Shown: positions 14,662 through 22,978 of the stretch, piece after piece
Position numbering within the stretch: position 1 is the stretch's first letter
How the letters are laid out: each line of letters starts with the position of its first letter
Assembly (NCBI GenBank): GCA_052144935.1
Contig: JBKQPR010000054.1
Location: forward strand, 1-32,543
Direction of reading: 5' to 3'
Origin: JOPF133 sp052144935
GTDB lineage: Bacteria; Acidobacteriota; Terriglobia; Bryobacterales; Bryobacteraceae
Length of the DNA stretch: 32,543 nucleotides
Position numbers and translations under genes: made by a program
The notes under the pieces: model-generated
What the model was told of the DNA's origin: nothing
The model's database searches: none
Seen by the model: the letters and a program-made list of their open reading frames with translations, nothing else

Positions 14662-16128
14662 ATGAGTCTTGAAGCCGGCACGCAGCTTGGAGACTACCGG
14701 GTCCTTTCCAGGATCGGCACGGGAGCCTACGGCGAGGTCTATGAGGGCGAACACGTCATCACGCGCCGTCGAGACGCCATCAAGATCCTGGTAAACGCGC
14801 GGCTCCACATCGCCGAAGAAGAACAGCGCTTCCTGCGGGAAATCCAGGTGCAAGCCAGCTTGCACCACCCAAATATCGCCGCTGTATACAACGCGTTCTC
14901 GACACCGCACGGCCTTGCGCTGGTGATGGAATTGATACCTGGAGAGCCGCTAAGCGCGATTCTGGCGCGGGGCCGTGTACCCCTCGATCGGGGGATCGGC
15001 ATTCTGCTCGAGATGCTGGCGGGACTGTCGTATGCCCATGCCGAGGGCGTCGTGCATCGGGATATCAAGCCCGAGAATATCATCGTTTCTCCAGACGGAT
15101 CGGTGAAGTTGACCGACTTCGGGCTGGCCCTGTCCGTCACCAGCCCGCGGCTCGCGCAATCCGGTGTGTGCGCCGGCTCCCCTTGCTACATGTCGCCCGA
15201 GCAGGCGTGGGGAACCAGCACCGCCGATTCGCGCAGTGACACCTATTCCGCCGGTGTCGTCCTTTATGAGATCGTGACCGGCCAGGTGCCGTTCCCGGCA
15301 GACAGTGCGTTTGAGGTCCTGATGGCACATCAGAACTCCGCGCCGCGACCGCCCTTGGAATTGGAACCTACGATCGGGACGGAGCTGAACCAGGTGATCC
15401 TCACCGCCCTCGAGAAAGAGCCCGACAAGCGGTTTCCGACAGCCCATGCCTTCTACGCCGCACTCCAACACGTCGCATCTGCCGCTCCGGCACCACCAAT
15501 CGCTCCGGCCATCAAATACCGGCCGAAACGGCTTTCTCTGGCTGCTGTGGTCTGTTTCATTCTGGCGGCGGCGACCTATGCTTCAGTCGTACTCAATCCG
15601 CGGTCTCCGCTGCCGGTGCCGGGCCAGCGTGGCAAGGATTCCTCTGCGGTGGTTCAACCTGCCCTGGTAGCCCAAAAAGGCGAATCGGGTCCGCTGTCGT
15701 CTCCTGCGCCGGCTGAGGCGACTTCCACTCCCGACTCGAATCCGCCGGCGTTACCACAGGGTAACTTGCCACGCGGAGCGCGAAGAGCCGTGCCATCTCC
15801 CCCGGCCGACCTTCGCTTCACCGGGTCACTACCAGATGCTCAGATCCTCCTGGCAGTCCCGGCGGTCCCGGCGGCTATAGCGGCGGAGCCTCCGGAAATC
15901 TCGTTGCCGGCAACATTCGCGGGGCCGGAGCCGGAACCCAGCCCCCCACCGGCAGTCAAGGCCGATCCCCCGAAAACGTCACCATCGAAGCGCCGGAATG
16001 TGGTGGTGCGCGCTCTGCAGAAGGTCCTCCAGCCACGCCGGGAAACAGCCTACGAACCCGCGCCGGATGCCGGCGAAACATCCCCAATCCGTCCTGGGTC
16101 GAGGACCGACCCAGCCAAGCAGCCGTAG
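14662..16128 (+). CDS. Hanks-type Ser/Thr protein kinase, membrane-anchored
   Basis: A 488-residue kinase with every catalytic motif: Gly loop 'IGTGAYGEVYEG' (18-29), K41 in 'DAIKIL', E60 in 'FLREIQV', 'HRDIKPEN' (132-139), D152-F-G154, and 'MSPEQAWG' with 'DSRSDTYSAGVVLYEIVTGQ'. A membrane helix ('LSLAAVVCFILAAATYASVV', about 291-310) is followed by a Pro/Ser-rich extracytoplasmic tail of about 170 residues with no recognised sensor domain. GGAGGT precedes ATG 14662 by a good distance. It starts 42 bases after the pseudokinase gene and aligns with it without gaps through residue 154, so the two arose by duplication and are probably co-transcribed. Confidence 0.95.
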   Translation: MSLEAGTQLGDYRVLSRIGTGAYGEVYEGEHVITRRRDAIKILVNARLHIAEEEQRFLREIQVQASLHHPNIAAVYNAFSTPHGLALVMELIPGEPLSAILARGRVPLDRGIGILLEMLAGLSYAHAEGVVHRDIKPENIIVSPDGSVKLTDFGLALSVTSPRLAQSGVCAGSPCYMSPEQAWGTSTADSRSDTYSAGVVLYEIVTGQVPFPADSAFEVLMAHQNSAPRPPLELEPTIGTELNQVILTALEKEPDKRFPTAHAFYAALQHVASAAPAPPIAPAIKYRPKRLSLAAVVCFILAAATYASVVLNPRSPLPVPGQRGKDSSAVVQPALVAQKGESGPLSSPAPAEATSTPDSNPPALPQGNLPRGARRAVPSPPADLRFTGSLPDAQILLAVPAVPAAIAAEPPEISLPATFAGPEPEPSPPPAVKADPPKTSPSKRRNVVVRALQKVLQPRRETAYEPAPDAGETSPIRPGSRTDPAKQP

Positions 16129-17618
16129 CCGGCAGCGCGAGCAATCGATTCATAGCCACGGGCGCCAACTCTCACTTGCAGCTCGACGATCCATATCCGA
16201 GCCACCAAGTGTCGCCTATGGCCGTCAAGTGGTACGCTCAGAATCCGCCGCAGTATTTCGACAGCGCAGCGATGACGGACCCGAACCGGCTCGTGGTCGA
16301 GGTGCGAGAAGAGTCGATCCACGACGCGGAGTCCGCGCCTCGCAGCCAACGTCGCCGTTGCGCGGCGGCGATCCGACCGCCAGCCGAGAGCGTCCATCCG
16401 CGCGCCGGCGGCCACCCGCCGCGACGCCGGTGGTGGCGTGCTCCCGGTGCTGGGGGGCAGTCTGGTGTCCTCGTGATAGACCGTGCCGATGTACGCCGGG
16501 ATCGGCGGCCGGATCGGCATCCACCGACAGGGGCCCAGCGGCTCGCCCCCGGTGCGAGATTCGTGCGGCGGACTGACAACACGACGGGTCCATCCGAAAT
16601 GGCGGTCCGATTCACCTGGAGTGCACGATCCCGCGAAACTTGAAGCACAGAAAATCGCAGCTATGGCAGCGGTATTGCACGACCAGCAGAGTGAGCAGCT
16701 TTTCCATCAGGCCGTGGCACAGGTTGGGCGCAATCCGGTGGGATTTGCAGTGGGGACACCAGGACTGCCAGAGCATTGGATATACGTCCTGTGGAAAAGT
16801 ATAGGGGAGACGGCCGAACCAATCAATGGCCAGCCGTAACAGTACGTAACGCCATCCGTCGTGCCCCTCGGGCGGGATTGGCTATAGAAACATGGCGACG
16901 TTTCTGTTTGCTCAGGGAGCAGGGCGTGCTAAAGCATGCCCCACCACTTCAACGATCGAGCTGTGTTGGTGGGGCATGCTTTGCTTGCCCTGCTTGCTCA
17001 GGGAGCGAATGCGCAATTGCTTATGACGTTCGGTTTAGCGGCTCGACGGCGACGGGCGGACGTTCGAGGAGATTCGTGCCGGAGGGTAAGAAGGAGGCCC
17101 CGTGAATCGCTCGTTCCCGCCAGGACATCGTGGCCTTCGAGGTGCAAATCCGCGGCGGAAATCCGGACCTGCCGGAAGGTCACCTCGCGGATTGTCCTGT
17201 AATTGAATCAGACGACTCGGGAAACCAATCTCGACCTGCCCAAAGAGTGCGACTACATCGTGGCCAAAGCGCTGGCGGGTGAGAATACGATCGTTATCAA
17301 GGGTCCTCCGGTGTTTCTCGCGTACGCCGGCGGGGCACTCTGGTTGCCCTTTTCGTGATAGACCGAGCTGTGGAGCCGAAGCGGCGTTGAGGAATTTGGC
17401 CGGTTTAGTCCCGAGAAGCCGGCATGACGTCCGCTTAAACAAGCCGATCCGGCTCAAATCCTGCCTTACGAGGCGATTGGTGCGGAAGGTTCTCAGCACG
17501 GACCTAGCGATCGTTAGTGCGCCATTGGCAACTCTCGGGAATCTTGTAAGGGAACGTGCGCCCAGCTATGCTTCGGATGTTCCCGTGAGGCAGAAGCCGG
17601 GTAGCGAAAGGAGCACGT
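16129..17618. other. About 1.5 kb without a convincing gene
   Basis: Several overlapping open frames cross this stretch on both strands, but none has a good start, a family motif or even codon use. A 51-codon segment at 17203-17358 ('ETNLDLPKECDYIVAKAL', then 'TIVIKGPPVFLAYAGG') looks protein-like and may be a relic. A short similarity links about 16452-16487 and 17331-17370 (both contain 'TCGTGATAGACCG'). A strong hairpin lies at 16919-16993. The sequence probably holds decayed genes rather than a single intact one. Confidence 0.6.
16919..16993. repeat. Long hairpin flanked by a 13-bp direct repeat
   Basis: AAAGCATGCCCCACCA (16931-16946) pairs perfectly with 16967-16982 across a 20-base loop. 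The stem resumes after a small asymmetric bulge with GCAGGGC (16919-16925) against GCCCTGC (16987-16993). TTGCTCAGGGAGC occurs directly repeated on both sides, at 16908-16920 and 16994-17006. The layout resembles a small non-coding palindromic (MITE- or REP-like) element; it lacks a T-run, so a terminator is less likely. Confidence 0.75.
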
Positions 17619-18551
17619 ATGGACGAGGCGCGGTCGGAGCCGAGACAGCTAAAAGGCGGGCACTATTCGCTAACCTGGCGAGGCGTGAATTCCAACGCGT
17701 ATTCCACCGAAGGCAGCGGCCTCGATATTTCCTCGGCCGGCGTCGGAATTGAGTGCCCCGCCGAATTGAGGGCAGGCTCGATAGTCTTCGTGCAGGCCCG
17801 GGACGGCTCGATCGTGGGGTCCTATGAAGTTGTTCATAGTACGCGGCGCGGCACGAAGTTCCACGTCGGTCTTGAGGCCCGGGAAGAGGCGCCGGAAGCG
17901 GAGAAACCGGTGCGGCAAAGGCCTATCGACGCTGAACCCGATCACTACGAGACACTCCAGATTAGCCCGAAGGCCGATCTCCAGACCATTCATCGTGTGT
18001 TCCGTATTATGGCGTTGCGTTTTCATCCCGATAATCCCGAAACCGGCGACCTGGAGCAGTTCCTCCGCATGAAGCGGGCGTATGCCGTGCTCTCCGATGC
18101 GGAACGCCGGTCGGAATACGATGCCACCCTGGAGAAGAAACAAGGTGACGGACCGAAGCCGATCTTCGGGCTAAAAGACTTTGTTACGGGGGTAGAGGCG
18201 GAGGCCAACCGCCGTTTGGGTGTGCTGTGTCTCCTGTACTACAAACGGCAGACAAACCCGGACGCTCCGGGTGTCTCGCTGCTGGATCTGGAGCGCGAGA
18301 TGGGGTTCCCGCGCGAATACCTCAGCTTCACGTTGTGGTATCTCCGCGCCAAAGACTTGGTTACCGCGTCGGATAATGCGGATTATGCCCTCACGGCCCT
18401 GGGCGCGGACTTCGTGGAAAAGAAAGCCGTTCGGCACGAGATCGTGAGCAGACTCCTGAACCCGGCCATGCGTATCCAGCGTTCTGCCGCAACGGCCAAG
18501 GGCCGCCAAAAGACTACGAATCAGCCGATTCGACGATTCCTCACGGCGTAG
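17619..18551 (+). CDS. PilZ - J-domain fusion protein
   Basis: A 310-residue cytoplasmic protein. Residues 1-85 fit a PilZ domain: R5-x3-R9, then 'GLDISSAGVGIECP' (D36-x-S38-x2-G41) and 'KFHVGLE', the pattern used for cyclic-di-GMP binding. Residues about 107-170 are a J domain: 'DHYETLQISPKADLQTIHR', the HPD triad at about 135-137 ('LRFHPDNPETG'), and 'MKRAYAVLSDAERRSEYD'. The last 120 residues ('VSLLDLEREMGFPREYLSFT', 'LRAKDLVTASDNADYALTAL') look like a winged-helix-type fold. The combination suggests recruitment of a DnaK-type chaperone in response to cyclic-di-GMP, which is inference. AAAGGAG precedes the ATG. It follows the kinase pair after a gene-poor gap and is not clearly in the same operon. 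Confidence 0.85.
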   Translation: MDEARSEPRQLKGGHYSLTWRGVNSNAYSTEGSGLDISSAGVGIECPAELRAGSIVFVQARDGSIVGSYEVVHSTRRGTKFHVGLEAREEAPEAEKPVRQRPIDAEPDHYETLQISPKADLQTIHRVFRIMALRFHPDNPETGDLEQFLRMKRAYAVLSDAERRSEYDATLEKKQGDGPKPIFGLKDFVTGVEAEANRRLGVLCLLYYKRQTNPDAPGVSLLDLEREMGFPREYLSFTLWYLRAKDLVTASDNADYALTALGADFVEKKAVRHEIVSRLLNPAMRIQRSAATAKGRQKTTNQPIRRFLTA

Positions 18552-18559
18552 CACACGCC

Positions 18560-18646
18560 GGCGTCGTCGTCGTACGGCTGGGAGATCATCGCGGAATCGG
18601 AAGGCCGCTCCAGCCGAGCGCCCGGATCGGCCACCCGCTGTGCGGA
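18560..18646 (-). repeat. Dispersed intergenic repeat, copy B
   Basis: The core GAGATCATCGCGGAATCGG at 18582 continues 'CTCCAGCCGAGCGCCC' and ends 'CACCCGCTGTGCGGA' at 18646. It aligns with copy A over about 65-70 bases with a few indels. The minus strand reads 'ARLERPSDSAMIS', against 'ARLEAASDSAMIS' in copy A. It lies between the PilZ-J gene and the acetamidase-like gene. Confidence 0.72.
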
Positions 18647-18691
18647 TGCCCACCAGGGGAACCTTTCCTGGAAATCATCGTCTTAAGCTCC

Positions 18692-19981
18692 ATGCGATAC
18701 GCCCTTGCTCTGCTCTGTCTCGCGGCTGCGGCCCGGGCCCAGACCGCCTCTCCTTCACCCGCGGGTAAATGGGTTTCCAATCTGAAGTTCTTCGAAGAGA
18801 ACAACTATGATCGTTTGGAGCTGAATCTCAACGGAACCACGCTGACCGGGAAACTTGGCGGCAATGCTTTTGACGGTACCTTTCAAAACGGACGCATCGA
18901 AGGTACGGTGAAGCCGAACCAGCAGACCACGATCCACCTGCAAGGCCGCCTGGTCGGCGACCGCATCGAAGGCACCGGGACCATGGTCGAACAGAAGCTC
19001 GACCTGACATGGGAGGCGCGGCGCGACCTGCCCAAGGCCGCCGCCGCACCCCAAACTCACACATTCGAGCCCACCGAGTTCCACCACTTCTTCTCCGGCG
19101 CCATAGAACCGGCCCTTCATATCAGTCCCGGAGATACGGTGAAGACCTGGTCGGTCGATGCAGGCGGCACCGACCCAAAGGGTGTGCGCCGAACCTCCGG
19201 CGGAAACCCGCTCACCGGCCCCTTCTATATCGACGGCGCTCTGCCGGGCGATACGCTCGTCGTCCACTTCAACCGCATCCGCCTGAACCGCGATACCGCG
19301 ATCAGCAGCCCGCTCATCGTGAACTCCGCGCTCAACCCGGGGTATGTGGAGCAGCGGAAGCGCGTCGAAGACTACAACGCGGATTGGAAGCTCGACCGCG
19401 AAGCTGGGTTTGCATCGCTCCAGAAGCCGACCGAGAAGCTTAGGGACTACCGCGTGCCGCTCGCGCCCATGCTCGGCTGTGTTGGTGTCGCGCCGCCCGC
19501 AGGCATGCAGTACCGCTCCGGCTTTTTGGGTGGTTATGGCGGAAACATGGACTACAACCAGCTCCGCGAAGGCATCACCGTCTACCTGCCAGTGTACGTC
19601 CCCGGGGCGCTCCTGTTTGTCGGCGACGGCCACGCTTTGCAGGGCGCCGGCGAGCTGACCGGCAACGCGCTGGAGACCTCGATGGACATTGAGTTCAGCG
19701 TGAACCTGGAACCCGGCGCGTCACCGCCGAGCCCACGCATGGAGAATACCGATTACCTCATGGCGAGCGGCATCGCCGGCAGCCTCGACGAAGCATTCCG
19801 TGGCGCTACCACCAACCTCGTCCGCTGGCTGGAGAAAAAGTACGGTCTCAATGCCGCGGAAGTCTCCTCTGTCCTGGGTACATCCATGGTGTACGACGTG
19901 GCCGAGGTAGTCGATCCGGCTGTCCATGTCGTGGCCAGAGTTCCGAAATCGGTTCTAGCGGCACTCAAGCCGGTGAACTGA
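18692..19981 (+). CDS. Exported acetamidase/formamidase family protein with N-terminal beta domain
   Basis: A 429-residue protein with a Sec signal peptide ('MRYALALLCLAAAARAQT', cleavage probably after ARA at 16). Residues about 20-110 form an extra beta-rich module ('GKWVSNLKFFEENNYDRLEL', 'GNAFDGTFQNGRIEGTV') that ordinary FmdA/AmdA enzymes lack. The rest matches the acetamidase/formamidase fold: 'ALHISPGDTVKTWSVDAGG', 'NPLTGPFYIDGALPGDTLVV', 'LAPMLGCVGVAPP', 'GGYGGNMDYNQLREG' and 'LFVGDGHALQGAGEL', the last carrying the metal-site region. It probably hydrolyses small amides or related compounds outside the cytoplasm; the substrate is unknown. It is flanked on both sides by copies of the intergenic repeat. 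Confidence 0.9.
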   Translation: MRYALALLCLAAAARAQTASPSPAGKWVSNLKFFEENNYDRLELNLNGTTLTGKLGGNAFDGTFQNGRIEGTVKPNQQTTIHLQGRLVGDRIEGTGTMVEQKLDLTWEARRDLPKAAAAPQTHTFEPTEFHHFFSGAIEPALHISPGDTVKTWSVDAGGTDPKGVRRTSGGNPLTGPFYIDGALPGDTLVVHFNRIRLNRDTAISSPLIVNSALNPGYVEQRKRVEDYNADWKLDREAGFASLQKPTEKLRDYRVPLAPMLGCVGVAPPAGMQYRSGFLGGYGGNMDYNQLREGITVYLPVYVPGALLFVGDGHALQGAGELTGNALETSMDIEFSVNLEPGASPPSPRMENTDYLMASGIAGSLDEAFRGATTNLVRWLEKKYGLNAAEVSSVLGTSMVYDVAEVVDPAVHVVARVPKSVLAALKPVN

Positions 19982-20498
19982 ACGGGGCAGCCCTGTCACC
20001 GGCTGGTCAAGTTGAGCGCGTTGGTTCGGATCGCCGAGCGGTCCGGGCAACCCTGTTCATCGTGGGAGATCATAGCAGAATCGCACCGCAGATGCCCCAG
20101 GTCCGCGACGGCCACGACTGCCACGCCCGCGGGCCAGTTCGGCCACCAGCGTTTCATCGACGGCCGCGGCGGATCCTGGAGATCCGGCGCGGTCGAAGTC
20201 CGGTCCTATGGGGCTGTAACCGCACGATCAATTCAGATGGCGATGTTCCGGAATATGCGGATCCGGGAGCGGTAGAGTTCCGCCCGAAAACAATACCCGG
20301 GGCGCCCGCCAAAGCCCTTTTTGAACCCGAGAAGGTATTCTATCGCGCTTAATCTGAAAGCAGGCTCGGAGATTTGTTGGCGGCGGGCGGGGGCGGGGCG
20401 TTGCGCACCCTCTCCGCACCGGCGCGGATTTGCTTCTGACTGCTGGCTCCTGACCTTTGTCTCCTTGCTTAATCGACCCCGCCGGGCCGGAATTGGGG
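19982..20498. other. Gene-free stretch between convergent genes
   Basis: About 515 bases. It contains repeat copy C near its left end and a GACCCC/GGGGTC inverted repeat at its right end. Open frames present here have no family motifs and no supporting ribosome site, so none is called. Confidence 0.6.
20027..20110 (-). repeat. Dispersed intergenic repeat, copy C
   Basis: The core GAGATCATAGCAGAATC (20066-20082) matches copies A and B, and the left flank 'TCCGGGCAACCCTGTTCATC' matches copy A. The right flank is more diverged. The minus strand reads 'DSAMISHDEQ', against 'DSAMISHHEQ' in copy A. It lies just downstream of the acetamidase-like gene. On the minus strand the core includes TGCTATGAT, similar to an extended -10 element, but the other copies read GCGATGAT. 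Confidence 0.65.
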
Positions 20499-20500
20499 TC
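20475..20500 (-). terminator. Hairpin at the 3' end of the SDR gene
   Basis: GACCCC (20475-20480) and GGGGTC (20495-20500) form a six-base stem across a GC-rich loop, overlapping the SDR stop codon at 20499-20501. The surrounding 'AATTGGGGTCAGACC' is a sequence I associate with widespread REP-type repeats. There is no clear T-run, so a terminator function is tentative. Confidence 0.3.
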
Positions 20501-21317
20501 AGACCTGGCCGCCCAAGCCGTAAAAGGAACCGATGATGCTTTCGAACAGCCGCCCCGGCAGCAGGCGCTTCAGCACAGCCGAGGCGCGCTGCGAAACTTG
20601 GCCGCAGGTGTATCGTGGCCCTTTGGCGTTGCCTTCGATAATCCGGCAGACCAGCCGTGCGATCGCTTCCGGCGGAACGCCCTGCTTCTCCTCCTTCTCC
20701 ACAATCCGCAGGCAATTTGAAAACAGGGCGGTATAGGCGGAGGAGGAATCGGCAGCGGCCGCCAGCACCCGGCTGCCGGTGAATCCGGTCCTCACATCGC
20801 CCGGTTCCACCAGCACCACGCGAATTCCGAAGGGGCTGACCTCATAACGCAGGCTCTCCGTCCAGCCCTCCAGAGCAAACTTGCTGGCTGAATAGAAGCT
20901 CTGGAACGGAAGACCGAAGAGCCCGCCCAGAGAACTGATATTGACAATCACGCCGGAGCGGCGCTGACGCATGCCCGGCAGGACAACCCTGGCGACACGA
21001 AACGCCCCCATGAAGTTCACATCCATCTGCCGAAAGGCCTCCTGCGGAGAGGTGTCTTCGACGGCCCCGGCCAGACCGCAACCGGCATTGTTCACCAGCG
21101 CGTCGATCGAACCGGCTTCTTCCATAACTCTGGAGACGGCCCTTTCGACCGACTTGTCATCGCTCACATCCATTTGAAGAGCGTGGTACCCGTCCGGCTG
21201 GAAATTGGGATTCCGGCTGGAGCCGTAGACACGGAAACCGCGCTGGGCGAGCAGGCCGGCGCAGGCCGCTCCAATTCCCGAAGACGCCCCGGTGATTAGC
21301 ACAACCTTCGCGGACAT
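20499..21317 (-). CDS. Short-chain dehydrogenase/reductase (SDR)
   Basis: A 272-residue classical SDR. The NAD(P)-binding 'TGASSGIG' is at 9-16, 'MDVSDDKSVE' contributes the adenine-site Asp, 'LVNNAGCG' is the structural NNAG, and 'NISSLGG...FYSASKFALEG' gives the Ser and the YxxxK catalytic pair. 'SSRNPN' after the second strand, with a basic residue, suggests NADP(H) preference. The start ATG at 21317 is preceded by GGAGGAAT; the open frame extends further upstream without a ribosome site. The substrate cannot be predicted. The element upstream, across about 160 bases, is an IS110-family insertion. Confidence 0.93.
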   Translation of the reverse strand: MSAKVVLITGASSGIGAACAGLLAQRGFRVYGSSRNPNFQPDGYHALQMDVSDDKSVERAVSRVMEEAGSIDALVNNAGCGLAGAVEDTSPQEAFRQMDVNFMGAFRVARVVLPGMRQRRSGVIVNISSLGGLFGLPFQSFYSASKFALEGWTESLRYEVSPFGIRVVLVEPGDVRTGFTGSRVLAAAADSSSAYTALFSNCLRIVEKEEKQGVPPEAIARLVCRIIEGNAKGPRYTCGQVSQRASAVLKRLLPGRLFESIIGSFYGLGGQV

Positions 21318-21480
21318 ATTCCTCCATCCAGCCATCCAGCCGTTGGCGATGGCGCGAATTGCGCCCAGACGCTGCCTGGATCTCCATTCTTGCTGCTGAT
21401 TGGCGATAAGTATACAACGATTCAGCGCCCAATGGCCCACGCGGGTGAGGAGGGGTGCTTAACCGTTTTGGGGAATGCGT

Positions 21481-21503
21481 CCGCTCGCTCACGCTCGCGG
21501 CTC
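21481..21503 (-). repeat. Palindromic repeat arm, left of the IS110 element
   Basis: Read on the minus strand this 23-base segment begins GAGCCGCGAGCGT and ends GAGCGAGCGG. It differs at three positions from the arm at 28198-28220. It is oriented like the left arm (28127-28149) of the intact palindrome near 28170, and its partner arm is found at 23226-23248 on the other side of the insertion sequence. Confidence 0.78.
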
Positions 21504-21568
21504 GGTAACCCTTGCGAAATCAACGCTCCCGTTTCTACTGTGAGACCGCTTGGTACCACTCTGCCGAA

Positions 21569-22978
21569 CTATGGAGTGACTGCTTTGGGAGCCAGTTCAA
21601 AGCCGAGGCTGGCAGCGAAAGTTTTTAGGTGGTTGAGCCGGGCGATCTGATAGATCTGCTCTTGGGCTTCGGCTCCCGTGTCCACGTAGGGCTGTCCCCA
21701 GCGGAGCATGCGGTAGATATAGGTGGCGATCTTGCGGGCGGTGGCAAATGACGCTACATCGGGTCCCTTTCTCTGCGCTATATGGCGAAAGTACGCCCCC
21801 AGAGCCGTCTGGCTGTGCCGCAACGAGAAGGCCGCCTGGCGCAACGCCTCCCCTACCAGGGTGCTGCCACTGCCGCGTTTCTTCTGGTTCTTGATGGGCT
21901 TGCCTCCCGTGACCGGCCGCCGGGGTGCCAGCCTCAAATACCCAATCAGCTTTTTCTCCGTGGGAAATTTGGTGAGGTCCCACCCCAAGTGCGCCACGAA
22001 TTGCTGAACGATCTCCGTTCCTACCCCGTCAATGCTGGTCAGATCTCCACCCAGCACCCGGTAATAGCCTTGCCGTAGCGGCTCTTGGCCACGCTGCCGA
22101 ATCATCTTGGCTTTATTGGCGTTCTTTAGCTTGGGGGCTTCCTGGCCCTTATAATCGGCTCGCTCCATCTCTCCCAGCCGGCGCAGAATCTCTTGCTCGT
22201 ATGCCTGGATCCTCTCGCCCAGGGCATCGTACGTCTTCAAACCCTGCGTCAAGCTGAACAGATAATCCGCCCGCCAATTGCCGGTTAACTCTTCGACGAA
22301 CTCCTCGGGGCTTTTCTGGCACCCGGGCTGGCGCAGTTCGGCCAGTTCCTCCGGTTTCCGCTTCCCATCCACGATCGCCCGGATGATCGCCATCCCCGTG
22401 ACGCCTTGAACATCCGACACCGCCCGATGCACCCGGACATTCATCTGGTCCAGGCTCTTTTGCATCCGCCGCACCCAGTCGCCTTGTTCGCCGCTCAGAA
22501 TCCCTTGGTCCCGCACCAGGGTCCGCAACATGCAAATCTTCTCGGCCGGCCGGAACGATCCCCGCAGTAACCCGCAGCTATGCAGCCGTTGAATCCATTT
22601 ACAATCGATCCGGTCCGTCTTCTTGCGCCCAGGCACTTGGGAGAAATCCCGTGTACTCACCAGCACCACTTCCAATCCGCACCGCTCCCACACTTCGTGC
22701 GGCGGAATCCAGTACACTCCGGTGCTCTCCATGCCCACCGATTCGACCTTCCGCTCCAGCATCCACTTCGCCGCTCTCTCCAATTCCCCTGTCGTCGCTC
22801 CGAATTCCAGGACTTCCCGCCCCGTGCCATCCAGTGTGGGGGCGCAGATCCAATGACTCTTGCTTCCTAAATCCGCCCCCGCTACGTTGCGCCGCAATAC
22901 CGCGAAGCCATCTCCCTCCAACCCCACATCGCCTGGCTTTTCCGACGCCTTGGGATCCCTCTCTGTTGGCCGCATCAT
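21569..22978 (-). CDS. IS110-family transposase (RNA-guided DEDD recombinase type)
   Basis: A 469-residue transposase. The N-terminal RuvC-like DEDD domain has D36 ('VAGADLGSKSHW'), E84 ('VGMESTGVYW') and D122/D125 ('GRKKTDRIDCKWIQ'). The C-terminal Transposase_20 domain has 'LTSIDGVGTEIVQQFVAHLG', 'TEKKLIGYLRLAP' and 'GSGSTLVGEALRQAAFSLR', which includes the expected nucleophilic serine region. All catalytic residues are present and the frame is intact, so it may be active. The GGAGG ribosome site lies about 15 bases before ATG 22978. By family knowledge, IS110 recombinases use a bridge (seeker) RNA transcribed from a non-coding end to choose target and donor; here the long non-coding end is upstream of the gene. 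Confidence 0.95.
   Translation of the reverse strand: MMRPTERDPKASEKPGDVGLEGDGFAVLRRNVAGADLGSKSHWICAPTLDGTGREVLEFGATTGELERAAKWMLERKVESVGMESTGVYWIPPHEVWERCGLEVVLVSTRDFSQVPGRKKTDRIDCKWIQRLHSCGLLRGSFRPAEKICMLRTLVRDQGILSGEQGDWVRRMQKSLDQMNVRVHRAVSDVQGVTGMAIIRAIVDGKRKPEELAELRQPGCQKSPEEFVEELTGNWRADYLFSLTQGLKTYDALGERIQAYEQEILRRLGEMERADYKGQEAPKLKNANKAKMIRQRGQEPLRQGYYRVLGGDLTSIDGVGTEIVQQFVAHLGWDLTKFPTEKKLIGYLRLAPRRPVTGGKPIKNQKKRGSGSTLVGEALRQAAFSLRHSQTALGAYFRHIAQRKGPDVASFATARKIATYIYRMLRWGQPYVDTGAEAQEQIYQIARLNHLKTFAASLGFELAPKAVTP

Noticed and set aside
17035..17499. Minus-strand 154-residue frame in the gene-poor stretch
   Set aside because: No motif, uneven composition, and overlapped by equally open frames on the other strand.
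20475..20500. REP-associated tyrosine transposase element near the SDR stop
   Set aside because: Only a short AATTGGGGTCAGACC-like motif is present; no transposase gene or second palindromic copy is in the window.
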